DNA from: Clostridium sp. AT4
GTDB taxonomy: Bacteria; Bacillota; Clostridia; Lachnospirales; Lachnospiraceae
DNA length: 64,000 nucleotides
Direction of reading: 5' to 3'
Assembly (NCBI RefSeq): GCF_001517625.2
Contig: NZ_LN999827.1
Coordinates: 205,348-269,347 of the forward strand
Below are positions 24,584-34,870 of this stretch, piece by piece (position 1 is the first letter of the stretch; each line of letters starts with the position of its first letter). A model generated the notes under the pieces. That model had not been told where the DNA came from. It was given only the letters and a program-made list of their open reading frames with translations, and searched no databases. Position numbers and translations under genes: made by a program.

Positions 24584-25681
24584 TTAAGCCTCTGTCCGGC
24601 AGATGCGCGCTGCAATCTGATCGCCCATTTCTCTGGTACCCACCTTTTTGCAGCCTTCAGCCATAATATCGCCTGTGCGGTATCCGTCCTCCAGCACCTG
24701 GCGGACTGCCTCCTCCACTGCATCAGCCTCCTGATCCATGTCAAAGGAATACCGCAGCATCATTGCGGCAGAAAGTATCGTCGCAATGGGGTTTGCAAGA
24801 TCCTTTCCCGCAATATCCGGCGCGGAGCCGTGGCTTGGCTCATAAAGGCCGAAGCGGGTTTCATTTAAGCTGGCGGAGGACAGCATACCGATAGAGCCTG
24901 TGATCATGCTGGCTTCGTCGGAAAGAATATCGCCAAACATATTTTCCGTAAGGATCACGTCAAACTGCCCCGGATTCATCACCAGCTGCATGGCGCAGTT
25001 GTCCACCAGCATATGGGACAGCTCTACCTCCGGGTAGTCCTTTGCCACTTCCTCCACTACCTTTCTCCAGAGCCTGGAGGAATCCAGCACGTTGGCCTTA
25101 TCCACGCTGGTAACCTTTTTGCGCCGCTTCATGGCGATATCAAAGGCTTTTACCGCAATACGGCGGATTTCCTTCTCATTGTAGGTAAGGGTATCCACGG
25201 CTGTCATAACCCCGTCCACCTCTTCTGTATGACGTGCTCCGAAATACAGGCCTCCCGTGAGTTCCCTCACGATCACCATGTCAAAGCCGTCTCCGATGAT
25301 TTCTTCCTTTAAGGGACAGGCCTTTGCAAGCTGGCTGTAGAGATAGGCCGGACGGATGTTGGCAAAGAGTCCCAGTCCCTTGCGGATGGCTAACAGCCCT
25401 GCCTCAGGACGCTTATCCGGTGCCACATCATACCAGCGGGAATTTCCCACATCTCCTCCCACTGCTCCTAAAAGGACTGCGTCACTCTCTCTGGCAGTCT
25501 CCATCGCCTCATCTGTAAGGGGCACTCCATATGCGTCAATGGAACAGCCGCCCATCAGGATCTCTTTATATTGAAAGCAATGACCATATACTTCTCCCAC
25601 ACGATCCATCACCTTTTTGGCTTCTCTTACAATCTCAGGACCAATCCCATCTCCGGGAATCAGAGTTACATTATAATCCAT
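24584..25681 (-). CDS. leuB: 3-isopropylmalate dehydrogenase
   Basis: Leucine-pathway decarboxylating dehydrogenase (365 aa). Opens with [16 protein letters not shown], has the substrate-binding [11 protein letters not shown] and the metal/NAD segment [29 protein letters not shown], then [18 protein letters not shown], which separates it from isocitrate and tartrate dehydrogenases. First gene of an operon with ilvD and ilvB; leuA, leuC and leuD are not in the window. A good sigma-A promoter lies about 70 bases upstream. Confidence 0.97.
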   Translation of the reverse strand: MDYNVTLIPGDGIGPEIVREAKKVMDRVGEVYGHCFQYKEILMGGCSIDAYGVPLTDEAMETARESDAVLLGAVGGDVGNSRWYDVAPDKRPEAGLLAIRKGLGLFANIRPAYLYSQLAKACPLKEEIIGDGFDMVIVRELTGGLYFGARHTEEVDGVMTAVDTLTYNEKEIRRIAVKAFDIAMKRRKKVTSVDKANVLDSSRLWRKVVEEVAKDYPEVELSHMLVDNCAMQLVMNPGQFDVILTENMFGDILSDEASMITGSIGMLSSASLNETRFGLYEPSHGSAPDIAGKDLANPIATILSAAMMLRYSFDMDQEADAVEEAVRQVLEDGYRTGDIMAEGCKKVGTREMGDQIAARICRTEA

Positions 25682-25748
25682 TCCAGCATTCCCCCTTTAT
25701 TACTATTCGCTCAGGTTATATCTTTCCTATCGCTGACAATTTCTTTTT

Positions 25749-25777
25749 ATCATATCTCATAAAGGGGTGTATTTCAA
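25749..25777 (-). promoter_or_regulatory. Sigma-A promoter of leuB-ilvD-ilvB
   Basis: Minus strand TTGAAA (25777-25772), 17-base spacer, TATGAT (25754-25749). The leader to leuB is about 60 bases, too short for a T-box, and no leader-peptide attenuator is apparent. Confidence 0.7.
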
Positions 25778-25859
25778 CCGTTCTGTCTGAATTTTTGTAC
25801 TTGCAAATATACAATTTTGGAATTGCCTGTATAATCAAAAGTTATACCGCATTTATCTT

Positions 25860-26495
25860 CTACCTGAATTCCCGGATCATGCAGTACTGCTTAAGGTCAA
25901 AGTTTTTCTGTACAATTCCAAAGATCTTAAAGCCGAAATGCTCGTACATGGGAACATTGGCCGGATTATGTGTTTCAAGAGACACCATCAGGTGATGAGA
26001 CTGAGCGTATGCGATCACCTCTTCCATGAGAACAGCCGCCAGCCCGTGGTGCTGCATAGTGGGGCGTACTGCCAGATAGATCACATGAAGGCGTTCCTCC
26101 TGATGAAGCTGATCGGTCCAGCGGGAATTTAAATAATCCCGCCCTTTTACAAAATTCCACAGTGTCTTTAAACTGGGATCTTCTTTTATCAGATACTCGT
26201 CCGTTCTCAGGCCGGCCCAGGCCTCTGCCAGATAAAAGGTCAGAGGATTATAGGGTTCCGATTCATCTGATACGACCAACAGAGCATTCATATCAGGACT
26301 TTCCGCAAAAATTTCACAGGTTTCAAAAAATTCCGTGAGATCGCATTCAAACAGCTCCGGAAGCAGCCTGTTTCTTGTTTCCTGATCCGGGATCAGCTGG
26401 CAGTACAGAGGATCTCCGGAAAAACATTCCACCAAAAGCTCCTGAAGCCTGGGCAGATCCTCTTTTTTTACCCTGTATAATTTATCACTTTCCAT
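25860..26495 (-). CDS. GNAT family N-acetyltransferase
   Basis: A 211-residue protein with a C-terminal GNAT fold: HVIYLAVRPTMQHHGLAAVLMEEVIAYAQ holds the acetyl-CoA pyrophosphate loop (Q-x-x-G-L-A form), followed by VSLETHNPANVPMYEHFGFKIFG. The N-terminal half is an acidic helical part. The acceptor is unknown. ATG 26495 is used, one base after the stop of the M28 peptidase gene, behind GGGAGG; an earlier in-frame TTG at 26522 would overlap that gene and lacks support. Confidence 0.88.
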   Translation of the reverse strand: MESDKLYRVKKEDLPRLQELLVECFSGDPLYCQLIPDQETRNRLLPELFECDLTEFFETCEIFAESPDMNALLVVSDESEPYNPLTFYLAEAWAGLRTDEYLIKEDPSLKTLWNFVKGRDYLNSRWTDQLHQEERLHVIYLAVRPTMQHHGLAAVLMEEVIAYAQSHHLMVSLETHNPANVPMYEHFGFKIFGIVQKNFDLKQYCMIREFR

Positions 26496-26496
26496 A

Positions 26497-28620
26497 TTAC
26501 GAAAACTGCACCTCCCTGTCAAAAACCTTCAGGCACTCTTCCATCTGTCCGATCAGCTTTTCCACAGAAGCTTCCATATACCGGATATCATCCCGGTAGC
26601 ACTGTTCCTGGTTTCCTGCTACCTTAAGAAGTCTCTCATATTCATTCTTCAGATCTGCCCCATGGCCTCCAACTGTTTCCTGAGCGTTCTTCAGATCAGT
26701 CACAAGTTCAAACAGATTTTCATGGCGTATGATACGTCCTGCTCCCCATTTCAGCCGGTCTGCCGGCTGATTAAGCACATATTCCGTAAAATACCTGAAC
26801 ACCTCACGGTCAAATTGGAAGGCATAACGATTATTGTCAATCCCATATACGGCATCCAGACTGCCCTGAGCATCTCCCTGGCGCAGACAATCCAGTGCCT
26901 TGTAAATAGCTTCCAGATTGCTTCCTGCTGCTTCCTGAGGAAACAGCACTTCGTCATGCCAGTTCAAACGCACAAAATAATCCTGTTCCTTTCTGAATAT
27001 ATAAAGCAGGCGGCGGTTAAACTCCCGGCAGCAGCGCTCTAATTTCCGCAGATCGTTCTCTGTTCCTTCCCCCTGTCCATTCTCCCTATCAGCTTCCAAA
27101 AGCTCACCATATCTGTGGTTCACAGCCTTTACTCTGTCGTACAAATCTTCTGCCAGTTTCCCTGCCCGGTTCAGCTTTTTTAAAAGTTCTTCCTCACCGG
27201 CTCCGGTTCTGCCGCACATATCCGGGTCTACACTGGCTTTTACTGCCTGAAACAATCGTCCAAAGTCCAGCGGAACCACTGCCGCCCGGTCAATGGCAAG
27301 TACCAGTCTGCCATAGAGCTCATGGTGGAAACGGAATACGTCCTCCTGATAATACTGTTCATTGTCAAACTGGGAATGGTAATGGGTCTCCATAAACTCT
27401 CCCGCACTAAATTCATTTACCATAGACGGGATTCCCGCAATAGCCATGGAAAAATCATCTGACCAGGTCTGGATGGGATATACCACTTCCAGCCCTTCCG
27501 GATAAGCAGTCGGTATGTTGTCAATGCGTTTTACAAATTCTTCCATAAACGAAGCATATTCATATGTACACCTCACTCCGTCTTTCGGGCCGTGAGCATG
27601 AGCCGGAAGTTCGAAATTTAAGTCTGCAAACACCTTTCCCTGCCATTCCGGCCGGGCTGTGAAGACCTGCTCATAGGCTCCGGCAGACCAGTCATATTTG
27701 GAATTCACTACGCCCCACTCCTCCGCAGCCAGCGCGCAGAACACCAGCGTCTTATTCGGCTTATAGCCTGTCTTTAAAATAGCCCTTGCAATGCCAAACA
27801 TCATGGCAACTGCCGCATTATCATCCTGAAAGCCCGTAAAATAGGAATCGTAATGGGCCGATAGCAGGATCATGGAATCCGTCTCACGCCCTGGGATGCT
27901 TCCTACAATATTAAAGGTTTCCTGATCTCTGATGACCGAAGAACAGGCGTCAAACAGCACCGTTGTCTCCCCATATGCCCGGTGTCCTTCCGCTGCCGCC
28001 AACGCCAGATCTGCTTTGAGCACAGCTGCGTCCGCCTGAGAAATAGAAAAAGCAGCAGCCTCCTTCGGTCCTGCGATATCCTGCGCATTTAAGGCCGTAT
28101 TATGTATTTCCCCATATCCGTTATCCTGAACTGCGATCAGAGCCGCCGCTCCCTTTAAATGAGCCTGATAGACCGGAAAATTGATCCACCACTCTTCTCT
28201 CTGATTGATATCAATGAGGACCAGTTTGCCTGTGACATCTATATTTTCATACTGTTCTGCCGTTCCCCGGCCCAGATATACCATGGAAAACTTCTGAAAG
28301 CCTTCTGTATGAAACTCTGTCTGGTATGCTCCCAGCTGAAATTCATGCTCCTTTCCTTCACGGTCTTTATAGCGCAGCACTGCATGGTGGAAATCCCAGC
28401 TGTCCACGCAGATCTTATCCTTATGCACATCCGAAAGCCCCAGACGCTTCATTTCCTCAAACAGAATATCCCCGGTCTCAAGCTCTGCTTTGGATCCGGC
28501 AGTCCGGTATCCCAGTACAGGATTGGTTTTTGGTTCCTCCATCCTCTTTTCCAGACGGTAGGAATATTCTGTATCGACTGCTTCGATCAACTTCTGTTCC
28601 CAATTCTTCCATTTATCCAT
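26497..28620 (-). CDS. M28 family metallopeptidase with inserted PA-like domain
   Basis: Large zinc aminopeptidase-type protein (707 aa), with no signal peptide and so probably cytoplasmic. A protease-associated (PA) region is suggested around residues 110-190 (LVLIDINQREEWWINFPVYQAHLKGAAALIAV). The M28 core follows: SAHYDSYFTGFQDDNAAVAMM (His and Asp ligands), FCALAAEEWGV (Glu pair) and ETHYHSQFDNEQYY (His). The C-terminal ~230 residues are mostly helical, like the dimer domain of transferrin-receptor/GCPII-type proteins. Substrate unknown. ATG is preceded by GAGGTAACAGAAA. The GNAT gene follows with no gap. Confidence 0.88.
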   Translation of the reverse strand: MDKWKNWEQKLIEAVDTEYSYRLEKRMEEPKTNPVLGYRTAGSKAELETGDILFEEMKRLGLSDVHKDKICVDSWDFHHAVLRYKDREGKEHEFQLGAYQTEFHTEGFQKFSMVYLGRGTAEQYENIDVTGKLVLIDINQREEWWINFPVYQAHLKGAAALIAVQDNGYGEIHNTALNAQDIAGPKEAAAFSISQADAAVLKADLALAAAEGHRAYGETTVLFDACSSVIRDQETFNIVGSIPGRETDSMILLSAHYDSYFTGFQDDNAAVAMMFGIARAILKTGYKPNKTLVFCALAAEEWGVVNSKYDWSAGAYEQVFTARPEWQGKVFADLNFELPAHAHGPKDGVRCTYEYASFMEEFVKRIDNIPTAYPEGLEVVYPIQTWSDDFSMAIAGIPSMVNEFSAGEFMETHYHSQFDNEQYYQEDVFRFHHELYGRLVLAIDRAAVVPLDFGRLFQAVKASVDPDMCGRTGAGEEELLKKLNRAGKLAEDLYDRVKAVNHRYGELLEADRENGQGEGTENDLRKLERCCREFNRRLLYIFRKEQDYFVRLNWHDEVLFPQEAAGSNLEAIYKALDCLRQGDAQGSLDAVYGIDNNRYAFQFDREVFRYFTEYVLNQPADRLKWGAGRIIRHENLFELVTDLKNAQETVGGHGADLKNEYERLLKVAGNQEQCYRDDIRYMEASVEKLIGQMEECLKVFDREVQFS

Positions 28621-28738
28621 TTTCTGTTACCTCACTTGCTTCTTGCCTGTTTTGTAAACGCTTTAAGGAAAAAAGGCGCGGCCGGAGTTTCCTCCTGCTG
28701 CACCTGATGTTCCATTTTTGTTGACAGCCACCTCTCTT

Positions 28739-29734
28739 CTACTGAGCAATTTTGGCTCCGTCCTCTCCTACCAGATAATGATCCGGAGTAATGCAGTTTG
28801 TGAGCATATCTCCATTTTCAGAGCAATAATACTCCTTTTCATTCCAGGGAATCCATCCTGTCTGCATATAGCCCTCTGCGTCAAAGAAATACCACTTATG
28901 TCCAATTTCCAGCCAGCCTCCGGCAGGATACGTTCCGTCTCCCTGATCATACCACCATCTTCCGTCTTCTGTCTGTTTCCACTCACCGGCTGCTCCTGAT
29001 CCTCCCTCTACTCCTGCGCCATCCGGATTCTCCCGGAAGGCAGCGGCCTGCCCACCATTTACATAGATGGTGTTGGAGGAAACCCACTCGCCCTTAATGG
29101 TCGGATCAAACTTATTCACAGCACGGACCTTTACCATGTAAGATTCATTTGGCTTTAACATGCGCTCCCGGCAGTTGATGCTGTTTGTCTCCGTTGTCAG
29201 GGAAGCTCCTACAATTTTATCTCCCCTGTATACTCTCACTTCATAACTTCCCGCTGTGCCGATGACAGGCCATGACGCAATCCCTTCCTGAGAAAGCGTT
29301 ACACCTTCCATATCCTTTAAGGAATTCTGCATGGAAGGAAGGGTAACATCCAAAAGCAGTGTTTCACTGGAGTCCTGTCTGGTAGCCTTTTTAAACTCAG
29401 CTCCACCCTTCAGGGTAATCTTATCCGTTCCAAGAGATGTAAAATAATAATCGTCATTGGCAGTAAGCATAATCCGGATTTCCGGAACCGTATCCTCCGT
29501 CCATCCAAACCCTTCGTTCATTACCTCATAACCGTCTACATTGTAACGGCTGCTGCTGCTTTCAATTTCAATCGTCTCATCGCCATAATCTGTATCTGCC
29601 TCAATATCCGCCTTGATTGTCAGTGAAATAGATGTGATCTTTTTACGGCTTGCTCCATAAACAGGAACTGTTATACAGGCTGCCAAAAGTCCTGCAGCCA
29701 GTCCAAAGGCCAGCCTCTTTTTTAAATGTATCAT
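28739..29734 (-). CDS. Secreted protein with C-terminal choline-binding-type (cell-wall binding) repeats
   Basis: Exported 331-residue protein. Signal peptide LKKRLAFGLAAGLLAACITVPVYGA. The middle part is beta-rich (ITSISLTIKADIEAD..., ATRQDSSETLLLDVTLPSM) and includes a fibronectin-III-like stretch (GTAGSYEVRVYRGDKIVG...LKPNESYMVKVRAVNKFD). The last ~90 residues hold three to four aromatic repeats (WKQTEDGRWWYDQGDGTYPAGGW, IGHKWYFFDAEGYMQTGWI, NEKEYYCSENGDM) of the choline/glucan-binding type that dock on the wall. No catalytic motif is seen. ATG 29734 follows GGGAGG; the upstream TTG in frame is less likely. Confidence 0.88.
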   Translation of the reverse strand: MIHLKKRLAFGLAAGLLAACITVPVYGASRKKITSISLTIKADIEADTDYGDETIEIESSSSRYNVDGYEVMNEGFGWTEDTVPEIRIMLTANDDYYFTSLGTDKITLKGGAEFKKATRQDSSETLLLDVTLPSMQNSLKDMEGVTLSQEGIASWPVIGTAGSYEVRVYRGDKIVGASLTTETNSINCRERMLKPNESYMVKVRAVNKFDPTIKGEWVSSNTIYVNGGQAAAFRENPDGAGVEGGSGAAGEWKQTEDGRWWYDQGDGTYPAGGWLEIGHKWYFFDAEGYMQTGWIPWNEKEYYCSENGDMLTNCITPDHYLVGEDGAKIAQ

Positions 29735-29866
29735 ATGCAAACCTCCCTGTTCTTGTATATATTAGATGCGATCCTATCACTAGAATATAAATTTTCACAT
29801 GGAGTGTCAATGAATTTTTCCTTACAATTCCATTTGCCTGTCATTCCTTTTTATCGCGTTCCCACA

Positions 29867-29904
29867 CAAAAAAAGCTCCGCCAGCTGTTCTCCTGACGAA
29901 GCTT
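29867..29904 (-). terminator. Terminator of rny
   Basis: Minus strand AAGCTTCGTCAG pairs with CTGGCGGAGCTT (three mismatches, 12 positions), followed by TTTTTTTGTG, immediately after the rny stop at 29910. Confidence 0.85.
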
Positions 29905-29909
29905 TCTTC

Positions 29910-31469
29910 CTATTTCGCGTAATCGGTTACCCTGGATTCACGGATCACATTTACCTTGATCTGTCCCGGATATTCCAGTTCGCTTTCAATGCGCTTGGAT
30001 ACTTCCCTTGCCAGCAATACCATATCGTCATCGCTGATCTGCTCAGGAACAACCATAATACGAACCTCACGGCCTGCCTGAATAGCAAAAGATTTGTCTA
30101 CTCCCTTAAAGGAGTTTGTGATATCTTCTAACTGTTTCAATCTGTTTGTATATGTCTCCAGCGTCTCACGTCTTGCACCGGGTCTTGCAGCAGAAATCGT
30201 ATCTGCCGCCTGAACGATACAGGAGATAAGGCTGGTAGGTTCAACATCGCCATGATGGGATTCTACCGCATTCAATACAACTGCAGACTCCTTGTACTTT
30301 CTGCACAGGTCTGCTCCCAGCTGTACATGGGTGCCTTCCATATCATGGTCAACGGATTTACCAATGTCATGTAACAATCCAGCACGTTTTGCCAAACGCA
30401 CATCCACCCCAAGTTCTGATGCTAAAAGCCCCGATAACTGCGCTACTTCGATGGAATGCTTTAAGGCATTCTGTCCATAGCTTGTCCTGAATTTCATCCT
30501 TCCAAGCAGCTTTACCAGTTCCGGATGAATTCCGTGGATACCAACTTCGAGACAGGCAGCTTCGCCCTCTTCCCGCATATTGTTTTCCACTTCTCTCCGT
30601 GCTTTTTCTACCATTTCCTCGATTCTGGCCGGATGGATCCGTCCGTCCACAATCAAACGCTCCAATGCGATTCTTGCTACTTCCCTGCGGATGGGGTCAA
30701 ACCCGGATAAAACAACCGCTTCGGGAGTATCGTCGATGATCAATTCCACACCTGTCAGTGTTTCCAGAGTACGGATATTCCGTCCCTCACGGCCGATAAT
30801 GCGGCCCTTCATCTCATCATTGGGAAGCTGTACCACAGATACTGTAGTTTCAGCCACATGGTCTGCCGCACAGCGCTGGATGGCTGTGACAACCAGATTC
30901 CTGGCTTTCTTATCAGCTTCTTCTTTTGCCTTGTTTTCAAGTTCCTTGATCAGTTTAGCTGTGTCATGTTTTACGTCTTCTTCAACAGATTTTAAAAGAT
31001 AATCTTTTGCCTGTTCGGAGGTCAGACCGGATATCCGTTCCAATTCCTGTATTCCCTGCTCATACTGGGCTTCTACCTCAGCCGTTCTTTTGCCGAGTAT
31101 ATTCTCCCTTCTGATCAGATCTGCCTCCTTCTTTTCCATGGCATCTGCCTTCTTTTCAACGTTTTCTTCCTTGCTCAGCACACGCTTTTCATAACGCTGA
31201 AGTTCCGCTCTTCTTTCCTTGGTTTCCTTTTCCAGTTCATTCTTTGTCTTTAAAGATTCTTCCTTGGCTTCCAGGAGAGCTTCTCGCTTCTTTGTCTCTG
31301 CGGTCTTTAAGGCTTCGTCAATGATCTCTCTGGACTTTTCTTCCGCGCTTCCTACCTTTAATTCATACTGCTTGCGCTCATAGGAACGACCGGCGGAATG
31401 GGCAATAAACCAGGTGATCACAGCCGCGATTGCCGCACCGATCATCAAAGTGACCACTATCTGTAACAC
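29910..31469 (-). CDS. rny: Ribonuclease Y
   Basis: Membrane-anchored endoribonuclease (519 aa) that starts decay of many mRNAs in Firmicutes. Layout: N-terminal transmembrane helix ([19 protein letters not shown]), long charged coiled coil (about 40-200), KH RNA-binding domain ([31 protein letters not shown]) and catalytic HD domain with [20 protein letters not shown] (His-Asp pair). C-terminus [14 protein letters not shown] is conserved. Translation starts at GTG 31469 behind GGAGG. It has its own promoter and terminator downstream of recX. Confidence 0.97.
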   Translation of the reverse strand: MLQIVVTLMIGAAIAAVITWFIAHSAGRSYERKQYELKVGSAEEKSREIIDEALKTAETKKREALLEAKEESLKTKNELEKETKERRAELQRYEKRVLSKEENVEKKADAMEKKEADLIRRENILGKRTAEVEAQYEQGIQELERISGLTSEQAKDYLLKSVEEDVKHDTAKLIKELENKAKEEADKKARNLVVTAIQRCAADHVAETTVSVVQLPNDEMKGRIIGREGRNIRTLETLTGVELIIDDTPEAVVLSGFDPIRREVARIALERLIVDGRIHPARIEEMVEKARREVENNMREEGEAACLEVGIHGIHPELVKLLGRMKFRTSYGQNALKHSIEVAQLSGLLASELGVDVRLAKRAGLLHDIGKSVDHDMEGTHVQLGADLCRKYKESAVVLNAVESHHGDVEPTSLISCIVQAADTISAARPGARRETLETYTNRLKQLEDITNSFKGVDKSFAIQAGREVRIMVVPEQISDDDMVLLAREVSKRIESELEYPGQIKVNVIRESRVTDYAK

Positions 31470-31517
31470 AGGAGCACCTCCTTATTTAGTTTTCATTGTA
31501 CAAAATACAACATATTA

Positions 31518-31546
31518 ATTTTATACTTTTTTGTAAAGAGTGTCAA
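31518..31546 (-). promoter_or_regulatory. Sigma-A promoter of rny
   Basis: Minus strand TTGACA (31546-31541), 17-base spacer, TAAAAT (31523-31518). A TATAAA overlapping at 15-base spacing is an alternative -10. Confidence 0.7.
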
Positions 31547-31608
31547 GTCTTGATTTCCCCGGCTTTTGTGCATCCTGTAAAACATTTTTCCTGAAATTAC
31601 GGCTTCTT

Positions 31609-32226
31609 CTACTCCTCTTGCCCACTTTGAACCTCTTGCATCACCCTGCGGATCACGTCATAGGAAAAGCCCCGTCTTCCCAAATACGCCCCCAAGCGAT
31701 TTTTCTCTTTGAGATCAGAAAGATCTGCAGTTCGAAGGCGTTTTTTCAAAAGATTTCTGGCAGCCGCAAGGTCATCCTGAGCGCTTCCTTCCAGAATCCT
31801 GGAAATATCCTGGCGGTCCACTCCCTTTTGCTGCAGCTCAAACGCTATCTGGCGGCGGCTTTTTTTCTCCTGATTCATACGGATAAAATTCTCTGTATAG
31901 ACTCTGTCATCAATCAGACGGTATTCCTTCAGAAATTCCATCACTCTGTTTATAACCTCTTTCGGATATCCGTCACCTGAAAGCTTCGTTTCCATCTGTG
32001 CTCCAGTCCTTCCCTGAGCCTGCAGAAGGTAAAGAGCCCGCTCTTTTGCCCTGGGAACCAAAATCTCTTCTAGGATCCGGAGATATACAGTTTCCGGCAG
32101 TTCAGAGCCTTCCTGAATATGAAACCGCTCTGCCTCCCCTCTGTATAAAGGAAAAGCAAAGTCCTCCTCTTCCAGGAAGACTTTGCACTTTCTCTTATTC
32201 ACAGGGGTCACCGCTGTGACCCTCAT
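31609..32226 (-). CDS. recX: Regulatory protein RecX
   Basis: RecA modulator (205 aa). The three-helix repeats of the family are visible ([53 protein letters not shown], then [20 protein letters not shown] and a final [20 protein letters not shown]). It inhibits or tunes RecA filaments. Its ATG overlaps the recA stop codon by four bases (ATGA), so it is translated with recA and shares the LexA-controlled promoter. Confidence 0.95.
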   Translation of the reverse strand: MRVTAVTPVNKRKCKVFLEEEDFAFPLYRGEAERFHIQEGSELPETVYLRILEEILVPRAKERALYLLQAQGRTGAQMETKLSGDGYPKEVINRVMEFLKEYRLIDDRVYTENFIRMNQEKKSRRQIAFELQQKGVDRQDISRILEGSAQDDLAAARNLLKKRLRTADLSDLKEKNRLGAYLGRRGFSYDVIRRVMQEVQSGQEE

Positions 32227-33377
32227 GCTTCTTCATCCGCTGCCGGTTCTGCCGCAGGATCTTCTTTTGCTTCACTTTGAGAGGATGCAGGCCGGACATT
32301 CTCTGCCTGCGCTGCCTTTCTGGCCTCTGCCTCAGCCTCCTCTGCTCCCGGAAGCTGATAGCGCACTCTCACCTGTGCCTCGATCTCTGCACAGATCGCA
32401 GGATGCTCTGCCAGATACTGCTTGGCATTTTCACGTCCCTGACCGATTTTGGAACCGCCATATGCAAACCATGCACCGCTCTTTTCCACGATATTTTCCT
32501 TTACGGCCAAATCCAGGATATCGCCTGTTTTGGAAATCCCCTTTCCAAACATGATATCAAACTCTGCCTCTTTAAAAGGAGGAGCAATCTTATTCTTCAC
32601 AACCTTTACGCGGACCCGGTTTCCTACAACCTCCCCTCCCTGCTTTAAGGTCTCTATCCTGCGGACGTCCATACGGACAGACGCATAAAACTTCAGAGCG
32701 CGTCCACCAGTAGTAACCTCAGGATTTCCAAACATAACGCCGACCTTTTCACGAAGCTGATTGATAAAGATAACCACACAGTTAGACTTGCTGATAATGG
32801 CAGTAAGTTTTCGAAGGGCCTGAGACATCAGACGGGCCTGAAGTCCCACATGGGAATCCCCCATCTCTCCGTCAATCTCTGCCTTTGGAACGAGAGCTGC
32901 AACAGAGTCCACGATCACGATATCCACAGCACCGGAACGAACCATGGTCTCTGTGATCTCCAGAGCCTGCTCGCCGTTATCCGGCTGAGAAATATAAAGA
33001 TTATCAATATCTACGCCAATATTCCGGGCATAAACCGGATCCAATGCATGCTCCGCGTCAATAAAGCCCGCAATACCGCCCCGTTTCTGTACTTCTGCCA
33101 CCATATGGAGCGCAACCGTGGTCTTACCGGAAGACTCCGGACCGTATACCTCGATAATCCTTCCCTTGGGGACACCGCCCAATCCCAGTGCAATATCCAG
33201 ACTGATCGAACCTGTGGGAACCGTTTCTATATTCATATTCACACCGGATTCCCCCAGCTTCATCACAGAACCCTTGCCATAGGCTTTTTCAATCTGTGTG
33301 AGGGCCGCATCCAGGGCCTTTAACTTTTCTTCCTGATTCATATCTCTGTTTACGCTCATCTTTTCTTCCTTGCCCAT
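32223..33377 (-). CDS. recA: Recombinase RecA
   Basis: DNA strand-exchange protein and LexA coprotease (384 aa). Walker A GPESSGKT at residues 79-86, Walker B in [27 protein letters not shown]-binding loop L2 region [30 protein letters not shown]. The C-terminal tail is longer than usual and acidic, with Ala/Glu runs ([14 protein letters not shown]..., [14 protein letters not shown]). ATG 33377 follows AGGAGG. The promoter and LexA box upstream show SOS control; recX is coupled downstream. Confidence 0.98.
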   Translation of the reverse strand: MGKEEKMSVNRDMNQEEKLKALDAALTQIEKAYGKGSVMKLGESGVNMNIETVPTGSISLDIALGLGGVPKGRIIEVYGPESSGKTTVALHMVAEVQKRGGIAGFIDAEHALDPVYARNIGVDIDNLYISQPDNGEQALEITETMVRSGAVDIVIVDSVAALVPKAEIDGEMGDSHVGLQARLMSQALRKLTAIISKSNCVVIFINQLREKVGVMFGNPEVTTGGRALKFYASVRMDVRRIETLKQGGEVVGNRVRVKVVKNKIAPPFKEAEFDIMFGKGISKTGDILDLAVKENIVEKSGAWFAYGGSKIGQGRENAKQYLAEHPAICAEIEAQVRVRYQLPGAEEAEAEARKAAQAENVRPASSQSEAKEDPAAEPAADEEA

Positions 33378-33434
33378 ATTTTCCTCCTAATGAAATCTCT
33401 CTTTCCGTCTGAAACCGGAGACGGCGCTTCGTTC

Positions 33435-33448
33435 CGAACAAATGTTCT
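33435..33448. promoter_or_regulatory. LexA (SOS) box of recA
   Basis: CGAACAAATGTTCT matches the Gram-positive LexA consensus CGAAC-N4-GTTCG except for the last base. It starts 9 bases after the recA -10 box and covers the transcription start. Confidence 0.85.
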
Positions 33449-33457
33449 TTTAATATA

Positions 33458-33486
33458 ATCATAGTATAGAACCATCCAAATGTCAA
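33458..33486 (-). promoter_or_regulatory. Sigma-A promoter of recA-recX
   Basis: Minus strand TTGACA (33486-33481), 17-base spacer, TATGAT (33463-33458), with the LexA box directly downstream. Confidence 0.85.
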
Positions 33487-33498
33487 CGGATTTTTAGG

Positions 33499-33699
33499 GT
33501 GTATTATTACGTTCTGGTGCAGAATACCGGGGAGAGTGATCTGATTCTGCACGACAGAATGTACGGCTGCGTGCTGTATGGTAAATCCGGGCGAAGAACC
33601 CTGACACGGATGGTTTCTCCATCCAAAGACTGGAAAAGCTGTGAAATGACGCTGCAGCACAGGACAGATGGCCTGTGCTGCAGGTTCAGAATAGCATAG
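33499..33699 (+). other. Hairpin-rich intergenic region with a doubtful small ORF
   Basis: Between the recA promoter and the acyltransferase stop (33487-33754) lie several perfect inverted repeats: GTGCAGAAT/ATTCTGCAC (33517-33525/33544-33552), GGATGG/CCATCC (near 33608-33622), and a 12-bp stem CTGCAGCACAGG/CCTGTGCTGCAG (33652-33663/33672-33683). A GTG-initiated 66-codon frame also spans 33499-33699 on the plus strand, divergent from recA, but has no good ribosome binding site and no family I recognise. The stems suggest a structured RNA at least as strongly as a gene. Confidence 0.35.
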
Positions 33700-33754
33700 A
33701 TTTCCTGTTTTTGCAAGGGTCTTCCTGACCGGAAGTTTTCCTTTCATCTCCCTT

Positions 33755-34870
33755 TCATCTTCCTCTGCCTCCAGAAAGGACAAAATAGGTTCCCGGAAAA
33801 TTTTTTTTCATTGAGCTGCTTATGATACAGGTGATGATAATGATAAAAACAGGCATCAGGATGAACATAAAAAGAGCGCTGGCAGGTGTGGAGGGCAGAA
33901 TGAGGGCCGCCGTTTTATTGAGCAGGCGGACCCAGGGAAAATGAACCGCATAAAGAAAGAAGCTGTTTTTTATGAGGTCTGCGGCAGGCGGAAGGGGAAT
34001 GATGCGGATCAGGCATACCGCCGTGCATACCCCCCACAGGCGTGTAAGAACCGTGTGAAGAGGATGGCCATGGAGAGGAGCAGCCGGAAGGCCTGTAATC
34101 TGAAGCAGCCAAAAGAAAAACGACAGAATTGTGATCTGGATGAATAAGTGCTTCCACCGTTCCTTAAGAGACTCCGCAGGACGGCGCTCCAGATAATTTC
34201 CCAGCTGTTCCCTTCTCAAAGCAAAAAAAGCTGCCGCAGAATAATAAAAAAGAGCATCCAGATTAAGCCAGGGAAACGACACTCCCTTCCATAGACACAG
34301 GATCAAAAAGAGCAGAAAAAGGAGACCTCTTACGTTTTTTTTCAAAAGAACATACAAAACCGGAGCCAGGAGAATAAGCAGGATCAGCTGAAACAGATAC
34401 CAGAACACAGGATTATAACCATAGTGCAGCAGAGCTTTAAGAAACTCCCCGGCAGTAAGCGGAACCGGCGGCTTTCCAATGATCTGACAGATGGCGGGAA
34501 TCCTGGTTGCCGCAGCATAAGCCCCATAGTACAAACTATTCCAGAGAAGATAGGGAAGCAGGATTGTTCTTGACCGGGATCTCCATTTGGAAAACAGGCT
34601 GTTTAGCTGGAAATTTCTGTAAAATAAATACGCAGATATCATAAAAAAACCCGGCACTGCAATCTGAGCCAGCTGACTGGCTGCCAGATGTTCCAGCTGC
34701 TGTACCGTTTCCAGTTCCTGTTCCCCCGTTACAAAAAGTTCTCCATTTAAAGAGTGGGCCCATACGACCAGAAGACTGAACAGAAAACTGAGCCAATACA
34801 CCTTATTTCTGAACCAGTCTTCTTCTGAAATTGTGTTTTGAACCCGTTCCTCCATTTTCCCACCATCCAT
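33755..34870 (-). CDS. Acyltransferase-3 family integral membrane protein
   Basis: Polytopic membrane protein (371 aa) with about ten transmembrane helices. The early segment WLSFLFSLLVVWAHSLNGELF carries the conserved His of OafA/NodX-type acyltransferases, and helices such as FWYLFQLILLILLAPVLYVLL follow the family pattern. Such proteins O-acetylate or O-acylate surface polysaccharides or peptidoglycan. ATG 34870 is chosen because AGGAGG lies 10 bases upstream; the frame is open to 34999, but the added stretch has no transmembrane character. Acceptor unknown. Separate from recA and downstream of prs. Confidence 0.85.
   Translation of the reverse strand: MDGGKMEERVQNTISEEDWFRNKVYWLSFLFSLLVVWAHSLNGELFVTGEQELETVQQLEHLAASQLAQIAVPGFFMISAYLFYRNFQLNSLFSKWRSRSRTILLPYLLWNSLYYGAYAAATRIPAICQIIGKPPVPLTAGEFLKALLHYGYNPVFWYLFQLILLILLAPVLYVLLKKNVRGLLFLLFLILCLWKGVSFPWLNLDALFYYSAAAFFALRREQLGNYLERRPAESLKERWKHLFIQITILSFFFWLLQITGLPAAPLHGHPLHTVLTRLWGVCTAVCLIRIIPLPPAADLIKNSFFLYAVHFPWVRLLNKTAALILPSTPASALFMFILMPVFIIIITCIISSSMKKNFPGTYFVLSGGRGR

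Noticed and set aside
25682-25859. Search for a T-box or leader peptide ahead of leuB
   Set aside because: The predicted transcript leader is too short and contains no Leu/Val/Ile codon run or T-box motif.
33289-33783. A 164-codon minus-strand frame over the recA promoter
   Set aside because: It runs through the LexA box, promoter and 5' end of recA and shows no family similarity.
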